A DNA stretch of 64,000 nucleotides from Bacillus albus (GTDB taxonomy: Bacteria > Bacillota > Bacilli > Bacillales > Bacillaceae_G). Location: assembly GCF_001884185.1 (NCBI RefSeq), contig NZ_MAOE01000121.1, positions 94,078-158,077 of the forward strand, given 5' to 3'. The number at the start of each line of letters is the position of its first letter. Within the stretch, counting starts at the first letter, position 1. Positions 56,433 to 64,000 of the stretch are shown here, in pieces. The notes beneath the pieces are model-generated. The model was not told where the DNA came from, did not search any database, and saw nothing but the letters and a program-made list of their open reading frames with translations. The translations under genes and the position numbers were made by a program.

Positions 56433-56631
56433 ATTCCGTCTCCCCTCTCACCTGTCAAAAATCCCACTTCATTATATCCGTTTTCTTTCCTAACTTAAAT
56501 ACTAATTTTTTAGATTCTTCATACCATTATGGTAAAATAAAAATGAAGGCACCTATTAGTGGATATTTCTTTTTCACTACAAGCGTCGCTCTTACAATCA
56601 TAACAGTAAATTTTTATTTAGGGGGATCCAC

Positions 56632-57363
56632 ATGAATCAAACAATCGGGAGAATTGAAGAAATTTCATTTTATAGCGCATCACTTCAAGAAGATGTTACA
56701 CTTCTCGTTTACTTACCGGTAAACTACACACCACTGCACAAACATACAGTTGTCATTGCACAAGATGGTAGAGATTACTTTCAGCTTGGTAAAGCGCACC
56801 GTGTAATTGAGCGCCTTCGTGAAACTGAAGAAATTGACCGTACAATTATTGTCGGTATTCCATATAAAAATGTACACGATCGTAAAGAAAAATATTTCCC
56901 AAATGAAGTAAAAAACGCTGCTTATATTCGTTTCCTTGCTCATGAACTTGCACCATATATCGATGAAAACTATCCAACGTACCAAATGGGAAAAGGACGT
57001 GTGTTAATTGGTGATTCTCTTGGCGGAACAGTTTCCTTCATGACCGCACTTATGTATCCGCATACATTCGGTAAAGTCGTTATGCAATCACCATTTGTGG
57101 ATGAAACCGTAATGAAATTAGCAACAGAGTTCAAAAATCCGGAGGCGTTAGAACTTTATCACGTTATTGGAACAGAAGAAACAGCTGTAAAACGAACGGA
57201 TGGACAAATATCTGATTTCGTAGGGCCGAACCGTGATCTCAATACGCTTCTAACAGATAGAAATTTCATTACACATTACGAGGAGTTTGAAGGTAATCAT
57301 ACGTGGAAATATTGGCAAACTGATTTACCGAAAGCTTTCTCTCATATGCTATCAATGAAATAA
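56632..57363 (+). CDS. yjcH: Putative esterase, YjcH-like
   Basis: A 243-residue alpha/beta hydrolase of the esterase D/enterochelin esterase-like group. The nucleophile elbow is VLIGDSLGGTVSF (GxSxG form GDSLGG) at about residues 124-136. The likely Asp/His partners are in YHVIGTEE and FEGNHTWKYWQ near the C-terminus. The N-terminal LLVYLPVNYTP and VIAQDGRDYF are typical. It heads the yjcH-yjcG-yjcF-yjcD order known from B. subtilis, which supports the name. The substrate is unknown. Confidence 0.82.
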   Translation: MNQTIGRIEEISFYSASLQEDVTLLVYLPVNYTPLHKHTVVIAQDGRDYFQLGKAHRVIERLRETEEIDRTIIVGIPYKNVHDRKEKYFPNEVKNAAYIRFLAHELAPYIDENYPTYQMGKGRVLIGDSLGGTVSFMTALMYPHTFGKVVMQSPFVDETVMKLATEFKNPEALELYHVIGTEETAVKRTDGQISDFVGPNRDLNTLLTDRNFITHYEEFEGNHTWKYWQTDLPKAFSHMLSMK

Positions 57364-57455
57364 TAGAGAGCAGTATTCAGAATAATTTGATATAATAGAT
57401 TAAGAGAGTTATTTTCTCAAAATCTAACTAGACTTACAAAGGGAGGAATTGGAAC

Positions 57456-57974
57456 ATGAAATTAGGCATTGTAATTTTTCCATCTAAAATGATTCAAGAT
57501 AAAGCGAACGGATTGCGTAAACGTTATGATCCGCATTACGCATTAGTTCCGCCACATATTACATTGAAAACACCCTTTGAGACGCAAGATGAACAATTAG
57601 AATCGATTGTAAACGAGTTACATACAATCGCAAGTAAAACGAACCCTTTCACTCTTCATGTTGGAAAAGTTGGTTCATTCGCACCTGTTAATAATGTTCT
57701 TTATTTTAAAGTAGAAAAAACACCTGAACTTACTTTCTTAAATGAAGAAATGCATAGCGGATTCTTTACACAAGAACGCGAATACGCTTTCGTACCTCAT
57801 TTAACAATCGGACAAGGCTTATCGGATGCAGAGCATGCTGACGTATTAGGTCGATTACGTATGAAAGATTTCTATTATGAACAACCAATTGATCGCTTTC
57901 ATCTTCTATATCAATTAGAAAACGGAACATGGACTGTACACGAAACATTCCACCTTGGAAAGGGGAACAACTAA
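57456..57974 (+). CDS. yjcG: 2H phosphoesterase-like protein YjcG
   Basis: A 172-residue protein of the 2'-5' RNA ligase/2H phosphoesterase superfamily. Its two HxT motifs are visible: PPHITLKTPF at about residues 33-42 and VPHLTIGQGL near 110-119. These His/Thr pairs form the active site for cyclic phosphate substrates; the true substrate of YjcG is not known. GGGAGGAATT precedes the ATG. yjcF starts one base after its stop. Confidence 0.88.
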   Translation: MKLGIVIFPSKMIQDKANGLRKRYDPHYALVPPHITLKTPFETQDEQLESIVNELHTIASKTNPFTLHVGKVGSFAPVNNVLYFKVEKTPELTFLNEEMHSGFFTQEREYAFVPHLTIGQGLSDAEHADVLGRLRMKDFYYEQPIDRFHLLYQLENGTWTVHETFHLGKGNN

Positions 57975-57975
57975 T

Positions 57976-58398
57976 TTGCACGCACAGATCGTACAAACGG
58001 ACGAACAACTAAGAGATGCATTCTCTGTACGTAAGCAAGTATTTGTGAATGAGCAGCAAGTTTCTGCCGAAGAAGAGTATGATGAGTTTGAAGAAACTTC
58101 TATACACGTTGTTATATATGATAATGATGTTCCTGTTGGTGCTGGACGTTTTCGCACCATTGATGGGATTGGAAAAATGGAACGCATTTGTGTACTAGCC
58201 TCCCATCGTAAAAAAGGCATTGGAAAAATTGTTATGGATGCACTTGAAGCATATGCGAAGGAAAACTCACTACCAAAATTGAAGTTGCATGCTCAAACAC
58301 ATGCTGAAGATTTCTATAAGAAACTTGGATATGTAACGAATTCTGATGTATTCATGGAAGCAAATATTCCTCACATCGTTATGATAAAAGAATTGTAA
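57976..58398 (+). CDS. yjcF: GNAT acetyltransferase YjcF
   Basis: A 140-residue GNAT protein. The CoA-binding loop is VLASHRKKGIGKIVMDALEA (R/QxxGxG/A, about residues 75-94), preceded by beta4 KMERICVL. The N-terminus has DEQLRDAFSVRKQVFVNEQ, characteristic of the YjcF/ElaA-like subgroup. The TTG at 57976 is chosen because GGAAAGGGG is 9 bases upstream. It is coupled to yjcG. The acceptor is unknown. Confidence 0.85.
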   Translation: MHAQIVQTDEQLRDAFSVRKQVFVNEQQVSAEEEYDEFEETSIHVVIYDNDVPVGAGRFRTIDGIGKMERICVLASHRKKGIGKIVMDALEAYAKENSLPKLKLHAQTHAEDFYKKLGYVTNSDVFMEANIPHIVMIKEL

Positions 58399-58402
58399 TT
58401 TG

Positions 58403-58433
58403 AGAACAGGAGGTATCCCCTCCTGTTTTTTAC
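58403..58433 (+). terminator. Terminator of yjcHGF
   Basis: GAACAGGAGG and CCTCCTGTTTT pair, followed by T residues. Confidence 0.8.
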
Positions 58434-58497
58434 ATTGCTATTTTCTATTTCTTCCGCTAAAGTTAAATGTTGATGCTATAGTTTTGAAGGTGAATAT

Positions 58498-60564
58498 ATG
58501 ACACAAGAAAAATTTTCACAAAAATCATTAACGCACGCTGACATTCCGCGTGCAACATATCATATTCCGAAAACATCTACCCATTTAATTATGGAAGAAG
58601 ATGCAGATGCGGCGTATTTCCGTGCACTCGAACAACAAAATGTATTTTTAAACGAAAAACAATTAGAGGCTGTACGAACGACAGAAGGCCCTGTTCTTAC
58701 ATTAGCTGGTGCTGGAAGCGGGAAAACATCTGTTTTAACAACTCGCGTAGGTTATTTAGTAAATGTAAAACAAGTTCATCCGCGAAATATTTTATTGCTT
58801 ACATTTACACAAAAAGCGGCTGAAGAAATCCGAAATCGTGTAGCGAAGTTACCCGGTATGAATCACGCAGCAAGTAACTACGTTGTTGCTGGTACGTTCC
58901 ACTCTGTCTTTTTAAAATTGCTTCGTAGTCAAGGATATAATCAGCAAATTTTAGCAAACGAAAAACATAAACAAATTATGATAAAGAAAATTTTAAAAGA
59001 ATTACGTTTAAAAGACGATTATGATGCTGAAACGATGCTCGCGATGATTTCACTTGAGAAAAACAAATTGAATCGTCCGAAAGATGTAAAAGCAAAAACA
59101 CCCGTTGAACAAGAATTTAAAGAAGTATACGAGCGTTTTGAAGAAGTGAAACAACGATATAATTATATCGATTTCGATGACATCTTATTAGAAACATATT
59201 ATATGTTAGAAAATAATGCTCCGTTGCTTACTCAATTACAACAACGTTTTCACTATATTGAAGTAGATGAGTTCCAAGATACATCGTATGCACAATATGA
59301 AATTGTAAAATTGTTAGCTTCGCCAAGAAATAATTTGTTTATCGCAGGTGATGACGATCAGGCGATATACGGCTGGCGAGGAGCCAGTCATCAAATCATT
59401 TTATCTTTTCCAAAAGAATTTGATAACACTACGATTATCGCACTTAATACAAATTATCGATCCAATCCCTTTATTGTCGGACTTGGAAATGAAGTTATCA
59501 AACTAAATCAAGAGCGTTTTGACAAAGAGCTGTATTCTGTACGTGAAGAAGGTGTACAACCTTTTTACGCAAGACCGGCTACCACTCTTGATGAAGCAAA
59601 TCAAATTTTGCAGCTCATTCAAGAAAAAGTAGATAGCGGCGAACGAAACTATAAAGATTTTTGTTTACTATATCGCACACATTCTGTAAGCCGTTCATTA
59701 CTTGATCAGCTTACCATTCACAAAATCCCGTTTATTAAGCACGGTGCGAGCCAATCATTTTATGAACATTCTTTAATAAAGCCTGTATTAGATCATTTAC
59801 GACTAGTGATTGAGCCGTTTCGATTAGAATCACTTTCAAATATATTGCCAACGATGTATATCGGGCGTGATGATTGTATTTCATTTATTGAACGTGAACA
59901 ATGGAAATATGGTGAAGGTCGTTTCCCTTCTCTTCTTCATTTCTTATTATTAAATCCGAGCTTAAAACCTTTTCAAGTGAAAAAGGTAAATGAGCGTATC
60001 GATTTTATTAAATTTATAAAAGAATTAGAACCGAAAAAAGCATTAAAAGAAATTATTCATGGTAAAGGAAAGTATTTAGAGTACTTACAAAGTAACGATC
60101 GTTCTTCCTTTACGATGCATAAAGATATACAAGAAGAAATGTTAGAAGAGTTAATGGAGTCTGCAACTCGTTTCACCGACATTCCAGCTTATTTACAATT
60201 TATTGATGAAGCAATTCAAGGTCAAAAAGAAATGGAAGCATTAAAAACAATGCCGCAAAAAGATGCTGTTTCGCTTATGTCTATTCATAACGCAAAAGGC
60301 CTTGAATTTCCATGCGTCTTTTTACTTGGAGCGAGCGATGGTATTCTGCCTCATACTTCTTCTTTAAAAGATGCAAATGATCGTGTTACAGAGACTTCTG
60401 AAGCTTTAGAAGAAGAACGCCGATTACTTTATGTCGCTATTACACGTGCGAAAGAAGAATTGTACATTTCTTCTCCGCAATTTTTTAGAGGAAAAAAATT
60501 AGATATATCTCGCTTTTTGTATACTGTACGAAAAGATTTACCTGAAAAGACATCCACTAAATAA
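58498..60564 (+). CDS. yjcD: UvrD/Rep-family DNA helicase YjcD
   Basis: A 688-residue superfamily 1A helicase. Motifs in order: Q motif LNEKQLEAVRTTEG, Walker A LAGAGSGKTSVLTTR (about residues 70-84), LLTFTQKAAEEI (Ia), EVDEFQDTSYAQ (II), AGDDDQAIYGWRGA (III), LNTNYRSNP (IV), MSIHNAKGLEFPCVFLLG (V) and LLYVAITRAKEELY (VI). An N-terminal extension of ~45 residues precedes the helicase core. It unwinds DNA in repair or fork restart. It is related to but shorter than PcrA and matches B. subtilis YjcD in context. Confidence 0.9.
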   Translation: MTQEKFSQKSLTHADIPRATYHIPKTSTHLIMEEDADAAYFRALEQQNVFLNEKQLEAVRTTEGPVLTLAGAGSGKTSVLTTRVGYLVNVKQVHPRNILLLTFTQKAAEEIRNRVAKLPGMNHAASNYVVAGTFHSVFLKLLRSQGYNQQILANEKHKQIMIKKILKELRLKDDYDAETMLAMISLEKNKLNRPKDVKAKTPVEQEFKEVYERFEEVKQRYNYIDFDDILLETYYMLENNAPLLTQLQQRFHYIEVDEFQDTSYAQYEIVKLLASPRNNLFIAGDDDQAIYGWRGASHQIILSFPKEFDNTTIIALNTNYRSNPFIVGLGNEVIKLNQERFDKELYSVREEGVQPFYARPATTLDEANQILQLIQEKVDSGERNYKDFCLLYRTHSVSRSLLDQLTIHKIPFIKHGASQSFYEHSLIKPVLDHLRLVIEPFRLESLSNILPTMYIGRDDCISFIEREQWKYGEGRFPSLLHFLLLNPSLKPFQVKKVNERIDFIKFIKELEPKKALKEIIHGKGKYLEYLQSNDRSSFTMHKDIQEEMLEELMESATRFTDIPAYLQFIDEAIQGQKEMEALKTMPQKDAVSLMSIHNAKGLEFPCVFLLGASDGILPHTSSLKDANDRVTETSEALEEERRLLYVAITRAKEELYISSPQFFRGKKLDISRFLYTVRKDLPEKTSTK

Positions 60565-60580
60565 GGATGTCTTTTTTTCA
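60548..60580 (+). terminator. Terminator overlapping the yjcD stop
   Basis: AAAAGACATCC and GGATGTCTTTTTTT pair; the TAA stop lies in the loop. Confidence 0.8.
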
Positions 60581-60707
60581 TATTGCATTATGTACATCCC
60601 TACTATATAAATTCCTTGTTTTTATCATAAGAATTAACGTAATATCAACCATATTCCGTTCATATTGTAATAGTGTATGTCAGAACTCACGATAAGGAGT
60701 GAACATA

Positions 60708-61181
60708 ATGAGCTGCAATTGTAACGAAGACCATCATCATCATCACGATTGTGATTTCAACTGTGTATCAAATGTCGTTCGTTTTATACATGAATTACAA
60801 GAATGTGCAACGACAACATGCGGATCTGGTTGCGAAGTTCCATTTTTAGGAGCACATAATAGTGCATCCGTAGCAAATACACGTCCTTTTATTTTATACA
60901 CTAAAGCTGGAGCACCTTTTGAAGCATTTGCACCGTCTGGAAGCCTTACTAGCTGTACATCGCCTATTTTCCGCGTTGAGAGCATAGATGATGATGACTG
61001 TGCTGTGCTACGTGTATTAGCTGTAGTATTAGGTGATGGTTCCCCTGTACCACCTGGTGACGATCCAATTTGTACGTTTTTAAATGTAACAAACGCAAGG
61101 TTAATATCGACCCCTTCTTGCATTACTGTTGATTTAAGCTGTTTCTGCGCTATTCAATGCTTACGTGATGTTACGATTTAA
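60708..61181 (+). CDS. cotY: Exosporium/coat protein CotY
   Basis: A 157-residue Cys-rich spore protein. The N-terminus MSCNCNEDHHHHHDCDFNC is Cys/His-rich, and the body has VVRFIHELQECATTTCGSGC, GAHNSASVANTRPF and the Cys-rich tail SCFCAIQCLRDVTI. It is the CotY paralogue of ExsY; both cross-link into the exosporium basal layer by self-assembly through disulfides (established for the B. cereus group). The ATG at 60708 follows AAGGAG; an in-frame ATG 9 bases earlier is less likely. It is clustered with bxpB and exsY. Sequence is near-identical to exsY over its C-terminal half. Confidence 0.92.
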   Translation: MSCNCNEDHHHHHDCDFNCVSNVVRFIHELQECATTTCGSGCEVPFLGAHNSASVANTRPFILYTKAGAPFEAFAPSGSLTSCTSPIFRVESIDDDDCAVLRVLAVVLGDGSPVPPGDDPICTFLNVTNARLISTPSCITVDLSCFCAIQCLRDVTI

Positions 61182-61194
61182 AACTAAACAATGA

Positions 61195-61246
61195 TTTAAG
61201 CATGGATTGGGTGGCAGAGAATTCTGCCACCCAATCCATGCTTAAA
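61195..61246 (+). other. Perfect 24-bp hairpin downstream of cotY
   Basis: TTTAAGCATGG...CAGA (61195-61218) and its exact complement (61223-61246) enclose the 4-base loop GAAT. No immediate T run follows; a T-rich stretch starts about 15 bases later. Probably a transcript 3' end or stability element. Confidence 0.75.
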
Positions 61247-61349
61247 AGGTTTAATTATTTATTTTTTTATAAAATTGGGAACTTGTCTAGAACAAAAAAC
61301 TTGTCCCTTTCATTAACTAAAAGTAGAAACAGATAAAGGAGTGAAAAAC

Positions 61350-61853
61350 ATGTTCTCTTCTGATTGTAAATTTACTAAGATTGACTGTGAAGCAAAACCA
61401 GCAAGTACACTACCTGCTTTTGGTTTTGCTTTCAACGCTAGTTTCCCTCAATTTGCAACATTATTCGTACCACTATCATTACCTAGCACAAGTCCAAATC
61501 CAAATATTCCTGCTCCAGTAATAAATGATACAGTAAGTACAGGAACTGGCATTAGAATTCAACGAGCTGGTATTTATCAAATCAGTTATACATTAACGAT
61601 TAGTCTTGATAACTCTCCTGCTGCGCCAGAAGCTGGTCGTTTCTTCTTATCATTAAATACACCAGCTAACATTATTCCTGGATCAGGTACAGCAGTCCGC
61701 TCTAACGTTATTGGTACTGGTGAAGTAGACGTATCCAGCGGTGTTATTCTTATTAACTTAAACCCTGGTGACTTAATTCAAATCGTACCCGTTGAAGTAA
61801 TTGGAACAGTAGACGTCCGTGCTGCAGCATTAACAGTTGCACAAATTAGTTAA
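61350..61853 (+). CDS. bxpB: Exosporium basal-layer protein BxpB (ExsFA)
   Basis: A 167-residue protein, the same length as known BxpB/ExsFA. It begins MFSSDCKFTKIDCEAKP and has a TNF-like/C1q-like beta domain (FGFAFNASFPQF, TGTGIRIQRAGIYQISYTLTIS, GRFFLSLNTPANIIPG, GDLIQIVPVEVIGTVDVRAAALT). It anchors BclA hair-like glycoproteins to the basal layer (established). The ATG at 61350 has AAAGGAG; GTG 61341 is not used. It lies between cotY and exsY, as in related genomes. Confidence 0.92.
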   Translation: MFSSDCKFTKIDCEAKPASTLPAFGFAFNASFPQFATLFVPLSLPSTSPNPNIPAPVINDTVSTGTGIRIQRAGIYQISYTLTISLDNSPAAPEAGRFFLSLNTPANIIPGSGTAVRSNVIGTGEVDVSSGVILINLNPGDLIQIVPVEVIGTVDVRAAALTVAQIS

Positions 61854-61854
61854 T

Positions 61855-61894
61855 AAAAAGCGGTATTTCTTAATTGAAATACCGCTTTTTATTT
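61855..61894 (+). terminator. Terminator of bxpB
   Basis: AAAAAGCGGTATTTC and GAAATACCGCTTTTT are perfect arms with a T run. Confidence 0.85.
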
Positions 61895-61935
61895 TTACTA
61901 TACATAACAAAAACACTCACAGTAACATGAGTGTT

Positions 61936-62112
61936 TCATTCTTCATATTGTTTAATAGTATTCTTCTTTTTCCCGCAATTACATCCCTTTTTCTTCACAA
62001 ATCCTTGTTGTTGCAATTGTTCTTGATATGCCTGTTGTTGTGCTTGGTGCTGTTGCTGTATGTTATACCACTGCTGAAGGTCATATGGATTTTGCTTTGG
62101 ATTATTGCTCAC
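61936..62112 (-). CDS. Gln-rich 58-residue protein in the exosporium cluster
   Basis: Starts MSNNPKQNPYDLQQWYNIQQ and continues with a Gln/His/Ala-rich run (HQAQQQAYQEQLQQQG), then GFVKKKGCNCGKKKN. The CNC motif and high Gln/Lys content are typical of small coat or exosporium proteins. The start GTG at 62112 is chosen because GAGGAGATG is 6 bases upstream; a TTG at 62136 is not used. It lies on the opposite strand between bxpB and exsY. Location suggests a spore role; no direct evidence. Confidence 0.7.
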   Translation of the reverse strand: MSNNPKQNPYDLQQWYNIQQQHQAQQQAYQEQLQQQGFVKKKGCNCGKKKNTIKQYEE

Positions 62113-62218
62113 AGCAAACATCTCCTCTACTGTCAATTCTGTCTATTTACTATATGAACAACTCCTTATTTAAGTTCCCTCATCCTCTGAAACTCCGCTT
62201 TTTCTAGCATCATGAAAA

Positions 62219-62285
62219 TTTATCCCGATTGATGAGGGCTGATAATTAGCGGGGGATGCCCTCACTGATTAAAGTTTCACTTTAT
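62219..62285 (-). repeat. Short derivative of the bcr1-type repeat
   Basis: A 57-bp body (62224-62280) is flanked by TTTAT on both sides (62219-62223, 62281-62285). It begins CCCGATTGATGAGGGCTG and ends CACTGATTAAAGTTTCAC, matching the right third of the element at 7545-7701 with the left and middle parts missing. Its right end abuts the stop of the DUF1360 gene, as the full copy abuts the PAP2 gene. Confidence 0.7.
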
Positions 62286-62644
62286 TATTCTCCCATAAAA
62301 TATCCTGTAATTGTTTCAATGATCGCTGCTGCACCCGCAATAGCTAATAATGCAAGTAACGGCTCTGCAACGATAGGAGTCCATTTATATAAAACTAATA
62401 AAAAAGCACTAGCCCACACACCTGTACACCAATAACAACTTAATAATTCGCCAATCCATTTTCTTAATCCTTTACCTTTTACTTTTGTAAAAGTCGATAC
62501 ACTCCCATCAGGATCTGTAAGCTCTAACTCATCAATAAAAGGTCTTCGTAAAAAAGCTGTAATTTTGTCATAAACAATTAAACGAGTGAGCCTAAAAGCA
62601 GCTAATGCGAAAATAAAAAATAAAAGCCAGCTTGTAAACAGCAT
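62285..62644 (-). CDS. DUF1360 membrane protein
   Basis: A 119-residue protein. A membrane segment at residues 1-17 (MLFTSWLLFFIFALAAFRL) is followed by TRLIVYDKITAFLRRPFIDE, then GKGLRKWIGELLSCYWCTGVWASAFLLVLY with the conserved SCYWCTGVW (CxxC) motif that marks DUF1360. A second hydrophobic block follows. Such proteins are known from Bacillus spores (YngL-like) but the role is unknown. ATG 62644 is chosen because GGGAAGGTGG precedes it; longer frames upstream overlap the exsY promoter region. Divergent from exsY. Confidence 0.8.
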   Translation of the reverse strand: MLFTSWLLFFIFALAAFRLTRLIVYDKITAFLRRPFIDELELTDPDGSVSTFTKVKGKGLRKWIGELLSCYWCTGVWASAFLLVLYKWTPIVAEPLLALLAIAGAAAIIETITGYFMGE

Positions 62645-62769
62645 AATTCCACCTTCCCTTATCTTCTTTCGCCTATTTTTAAAAAAAGGTCTTGAGATTG
62701 TGACCAAATCTCCCCGACTCCAATATCTTATTAATGTAAATACAAACAAGAAGATAAGGAGTGACATTA

Positions 62770-63228
62770 ATGAGTTGTAACGAAAATAACCACCATAGCT
62801 CTTCTCATTGTGTAGTTGACGTTGTAAAATTCATCAATGAATTACAAGATTGCTCTAGTTCAACATGTGGTTCTGGTTGTGAAATTCCATTTTTAGGAGC
62901 TCATAACAATGCATCAGTAGCAAATACACGCCCTTTTATTGTATACACAAAATCCGGAGCACCTTTTGAAGCATTTGCACCATCTGGAAACACTACTTTC
63001 TGTACGTCTCCAATTTTCCGCGTTGAGAGCGTAGATGATGATAGCTGTGCTGTGCTACGTGTATTAGCTGTAGTATTAGGTGATGGCTCCCCTGTACCAC
63101 CTGGTGACAATCCAATTTGTACGTTTTTAAATGTACCAAATGCAAGATTAATATCGACATCTACTTGCATTACTGTTGATTTAAGCTGTTTCTGCGCTAT
63201 TCAGTGCTTACGCGATGTTACTATTTAA
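62770..63228 (+). CDS. exsY: Exosporium assembly protein ExsY
   Basis: A 152-residue Cys-rich protein matching ExsY in length. It begins MSCNENNHHSSSHCVVDVV, without the long His run of CotY. The body VVKFINELQDCSSSTCGSGC, GAHNNASVANTRPF and SCFCAIQCLRDVTI are shared with CotY. ExsY is required to complete the exosporium beyond the cap (established). The ATG at 62770 follows AAGGAG. A 10-bp hairpin lies after the stop. It is separated from cotY by bxpB and two minus-strand genes. Confidence 0.92.
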   Translation: MSCNENNHHSSSHCVVDVVKFINELQDCSSSTCGSGCEIPFLGAHNNASVANTRPFIVYTKSGAPFEAFAPSGNTTFCTSPIFRVESVDDDSCAVLRVLAVVLGDGSPVPPGDNPICTFLNVPNARLISTSTCITVDLSCFCAIQCLRDVTI

Positions 63229-63251
63229 TAAGTAAACTAAAAAACTATTGG

Positions 63252-63274
63252 GGTGGTAGAAGCTTTCTACCACC
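63252..63274 (+). terminator. Hairpin downstream of exsY
   Basis: GGTGGTAGAA and TTCTACCACC form a 10-bp stem with loop GCT, followed by a short T stretch. The start GGGTGG and the tail TACCACC/TGCCACC resemble the cotY hairpin. Confidence 0.6.
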
Positions 63275-63283
63275 TTTACATAT

Positions 63284-63796
63284 TTATAAACCGGCCATAT
63301 CAATCGATTTGATATCTTCTATATATAACCTAATATCCCGCATACTATTTGGTGGCATAATTGATACAATTCCATTACGGTACGATATAATTGATCCGAT
63401 ATATGAGACCGTCGCCGTTTTTATTCTGCACCTTACTTTCGGAATGTAATGAGGGCGATTTATTAAAAACTGAATTTTTTCATCATTATTCATATCCTTA
63501 AATGATTTATTGTACGGGACCGTTCTCACTTGCTCTTTTTGTTCTTGCTCCTCTTCTTCTATTTTTTCTTCTTCCACTTGATGGTCCTCTTGTCGTTCTT
63601 GTTTCTCTTGCTCTATCACCTCTTCCACAGCAGTACTTACAATATTTTCGTTCCTATCACTTTTCTCTTTTCGATTCTCATCTTGAAAATTCGTTAAAAT
63701 AATTCTTTTTATTTTCGGTGCAGCAATTTCTAAATTTACTTGCGTAATATATAACAACGGTTTTCCAACTGTTGAGCTTTTATTTTTATTCTTCAC
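63284..63796 (-). CDS. CotO-like spore coat protein
   Basis: A 170-residue protein. An N-terminal STVGKPLLYITQVNLEIAAP-like stretch (key KPLLYITQ) is typical of the CotO family. A highly charged, Glu/Gln-rich central region (about 60-115) and the ordered C-terminus NKSFKDMNNDEKIQFLINRPHYIPKVRC (key RPHYIPKV) then TVSYIGSIISYRNGIVSIMPP follow. CotO is needed for late coat and exosporium attachment in Bacillus. The GTG at 63796 is used because GGGAGGGA is 7 bases upstream; a frame start at 63934 runs into the IS element. Next to exsY, convergent. Confidence 0.78.
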   Translation of the reverse strand: MKNKNKSSTVGKPLLYITQVNLEIAAPKIKRIILTNFQDENRKEKSDRNENIVSTAVEEVIEQEKQERQEDHQVEEEKIEEEEQEQKEQVRTVPYNKSFKDMNNDEKIQFLINRPHYIPKVRCRIKTATVSYIGSIISYRNGIVSIMPPNSMRDIRLYIEDIKSIDMAGL

Positions 63797-63924
63797 ACTC
63801 GTCCCTCCCACTTCCATACGTAGCTGGATAAATCGTGTACTATTATAGTTATATTCATAACGTGGCAAGAACTTTCGTAAAAATCGTTCTTTCCAAGAAC
63901 AATTAAAAAAGACAGTCTCAACAT

Positions 63925-64000
63925 TGAACTGCACCCCAATTGTTAGACACAGTCTAACAATTGGAGGTGTAGTTTTTTTATGACTAAATTTACTTCAGAT
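63925..64000 (+). mobile_element. Left end of an IS3-family (IS150-group-like) insertion sequence
   Basis: From TGAACTGCACCCC at 63925 the sequence carries AACTGCACCCCAATTGTTAGAC and its near-inverted copy GTCTAACAATTGGAGGTGTAGTT, the form seen at the left ends of IS3 elements of the IS150 group. A transposase-like reading frame begins at 63980. The right end is beyond the window, so length and target duplication cannot be seen. Confidence 0.65.
63980..64000 (+). CDS. Start of IS3-family transposase (OrfA), first 7 codons
   Basis: ATG ACT AAA TTT ACT TCA GAT gives MTKFTSD, a common N-terminus of IS150-type OrfA proteins. GGAGGTG lies 10-17 bases before the ATG. Partial because the window ends. 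Confidence 0.55.

Noticed and set aside
63797-63934. N-terminal extension of the cotO-like protein to 63934
   Set aside because: It reads into the IS3 end and has no RBS, while GTG 63796 has a strong one.

Overview
The window is a low-GC Firmicute chromosome segment that can be placed with confidence in the Bacillus cereus group (cereus/anthracis/thuringiensis). The diagnostic content is the inhA1-sinI-sinR-calY-tasA-sipW locus, the exosporium genes cotY-bxpB-exsY, the heterocycloanthracin-type (TOMM) biosynthesis enzymes, a bcr1-type repeat and a T-box-controlled trp operon. No plasmid or prophage gene is seen. The only mobile element is the left end of an IS3-family element at the extreme right edge. 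Species or strain cannot be decided from this window.

Layout. 1-13.8 kb is metabolism and transport: the end of glcD plus glcF (glycolate oxidase), a secreted CAP-domain protein, a DUF1648 membrane protein, an RluA-type pseudouridine synthase, an MMPL exporter, a bcr1-like repeat, a PAP2 phosphatase, the potABCD polyamine importer and an aldehyde dehydrogenase. 13.9-22.6 kb is the biofilm/matrix locus: the InhA1 metalloprotease, SinI (short, TTG start), SinR, the matrix proteins CalY and TasA, their dedicated signal peptidase SipW, a coiled-coil DUF4047-like protein between calY and tasA, and a D-Ala-D-Ala carboxypeptidase. Four copies of a GTTC-N8-GAA(C/A) element lie upstream of sinR, calY, the DUF4047-like gene and sipW-tasA, so the locus reads as one SinR circuit. 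22.8-25.4 kb holds an isolated tRNA-Val, a lipoprotein, small membrane proteins and an XRE regulator with a palindrome inside its own promoter.

26-36.7 kb carries odhAB (2-oxoglutarate dehydrogenase E1/E2), then a three-gene azoline/azole peptide-modifying cassette: an ocin-ThiF-like F protein, a YcaO cyclodehydratase ending in a PxPxP tail, and a SagB dehydrogenase. No precursor, protease, transporter or immunity gene is seen beside it; a methyltransferase follows after a terminator. 36.7-45.7 kb is mixed: CoA-disulfide reductase, an acetyltransferase, two zinc-ribbon membrane proteins, an HELGH membrane protein, a YukJ-like protein and an L-lactate permease. 45.7-52.7 kb is a complete trpEGDCFBA operon behind two tandem Trp T-box leaders and a good sigma-A promoter.

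53-60.6 kb holds putP, a Big_2-like protein, a PH-like protein, an EamA transporter and the yjcH-yjcG-yjcF-yjcD set known from B. subtilis. 60.7-63.8 kb is the exosporium cluster cotY, bxpB, a Gln-rich 58-aa gene, a DUF1360 gene, exsY and a cotO-like gene. An IS3-type end lies about 130 bp upstream of the cotO-like start.

Start codons were moved where a ribosome binding site decided them. All family assignments come from recognised motifs and gene order, not from a database search.
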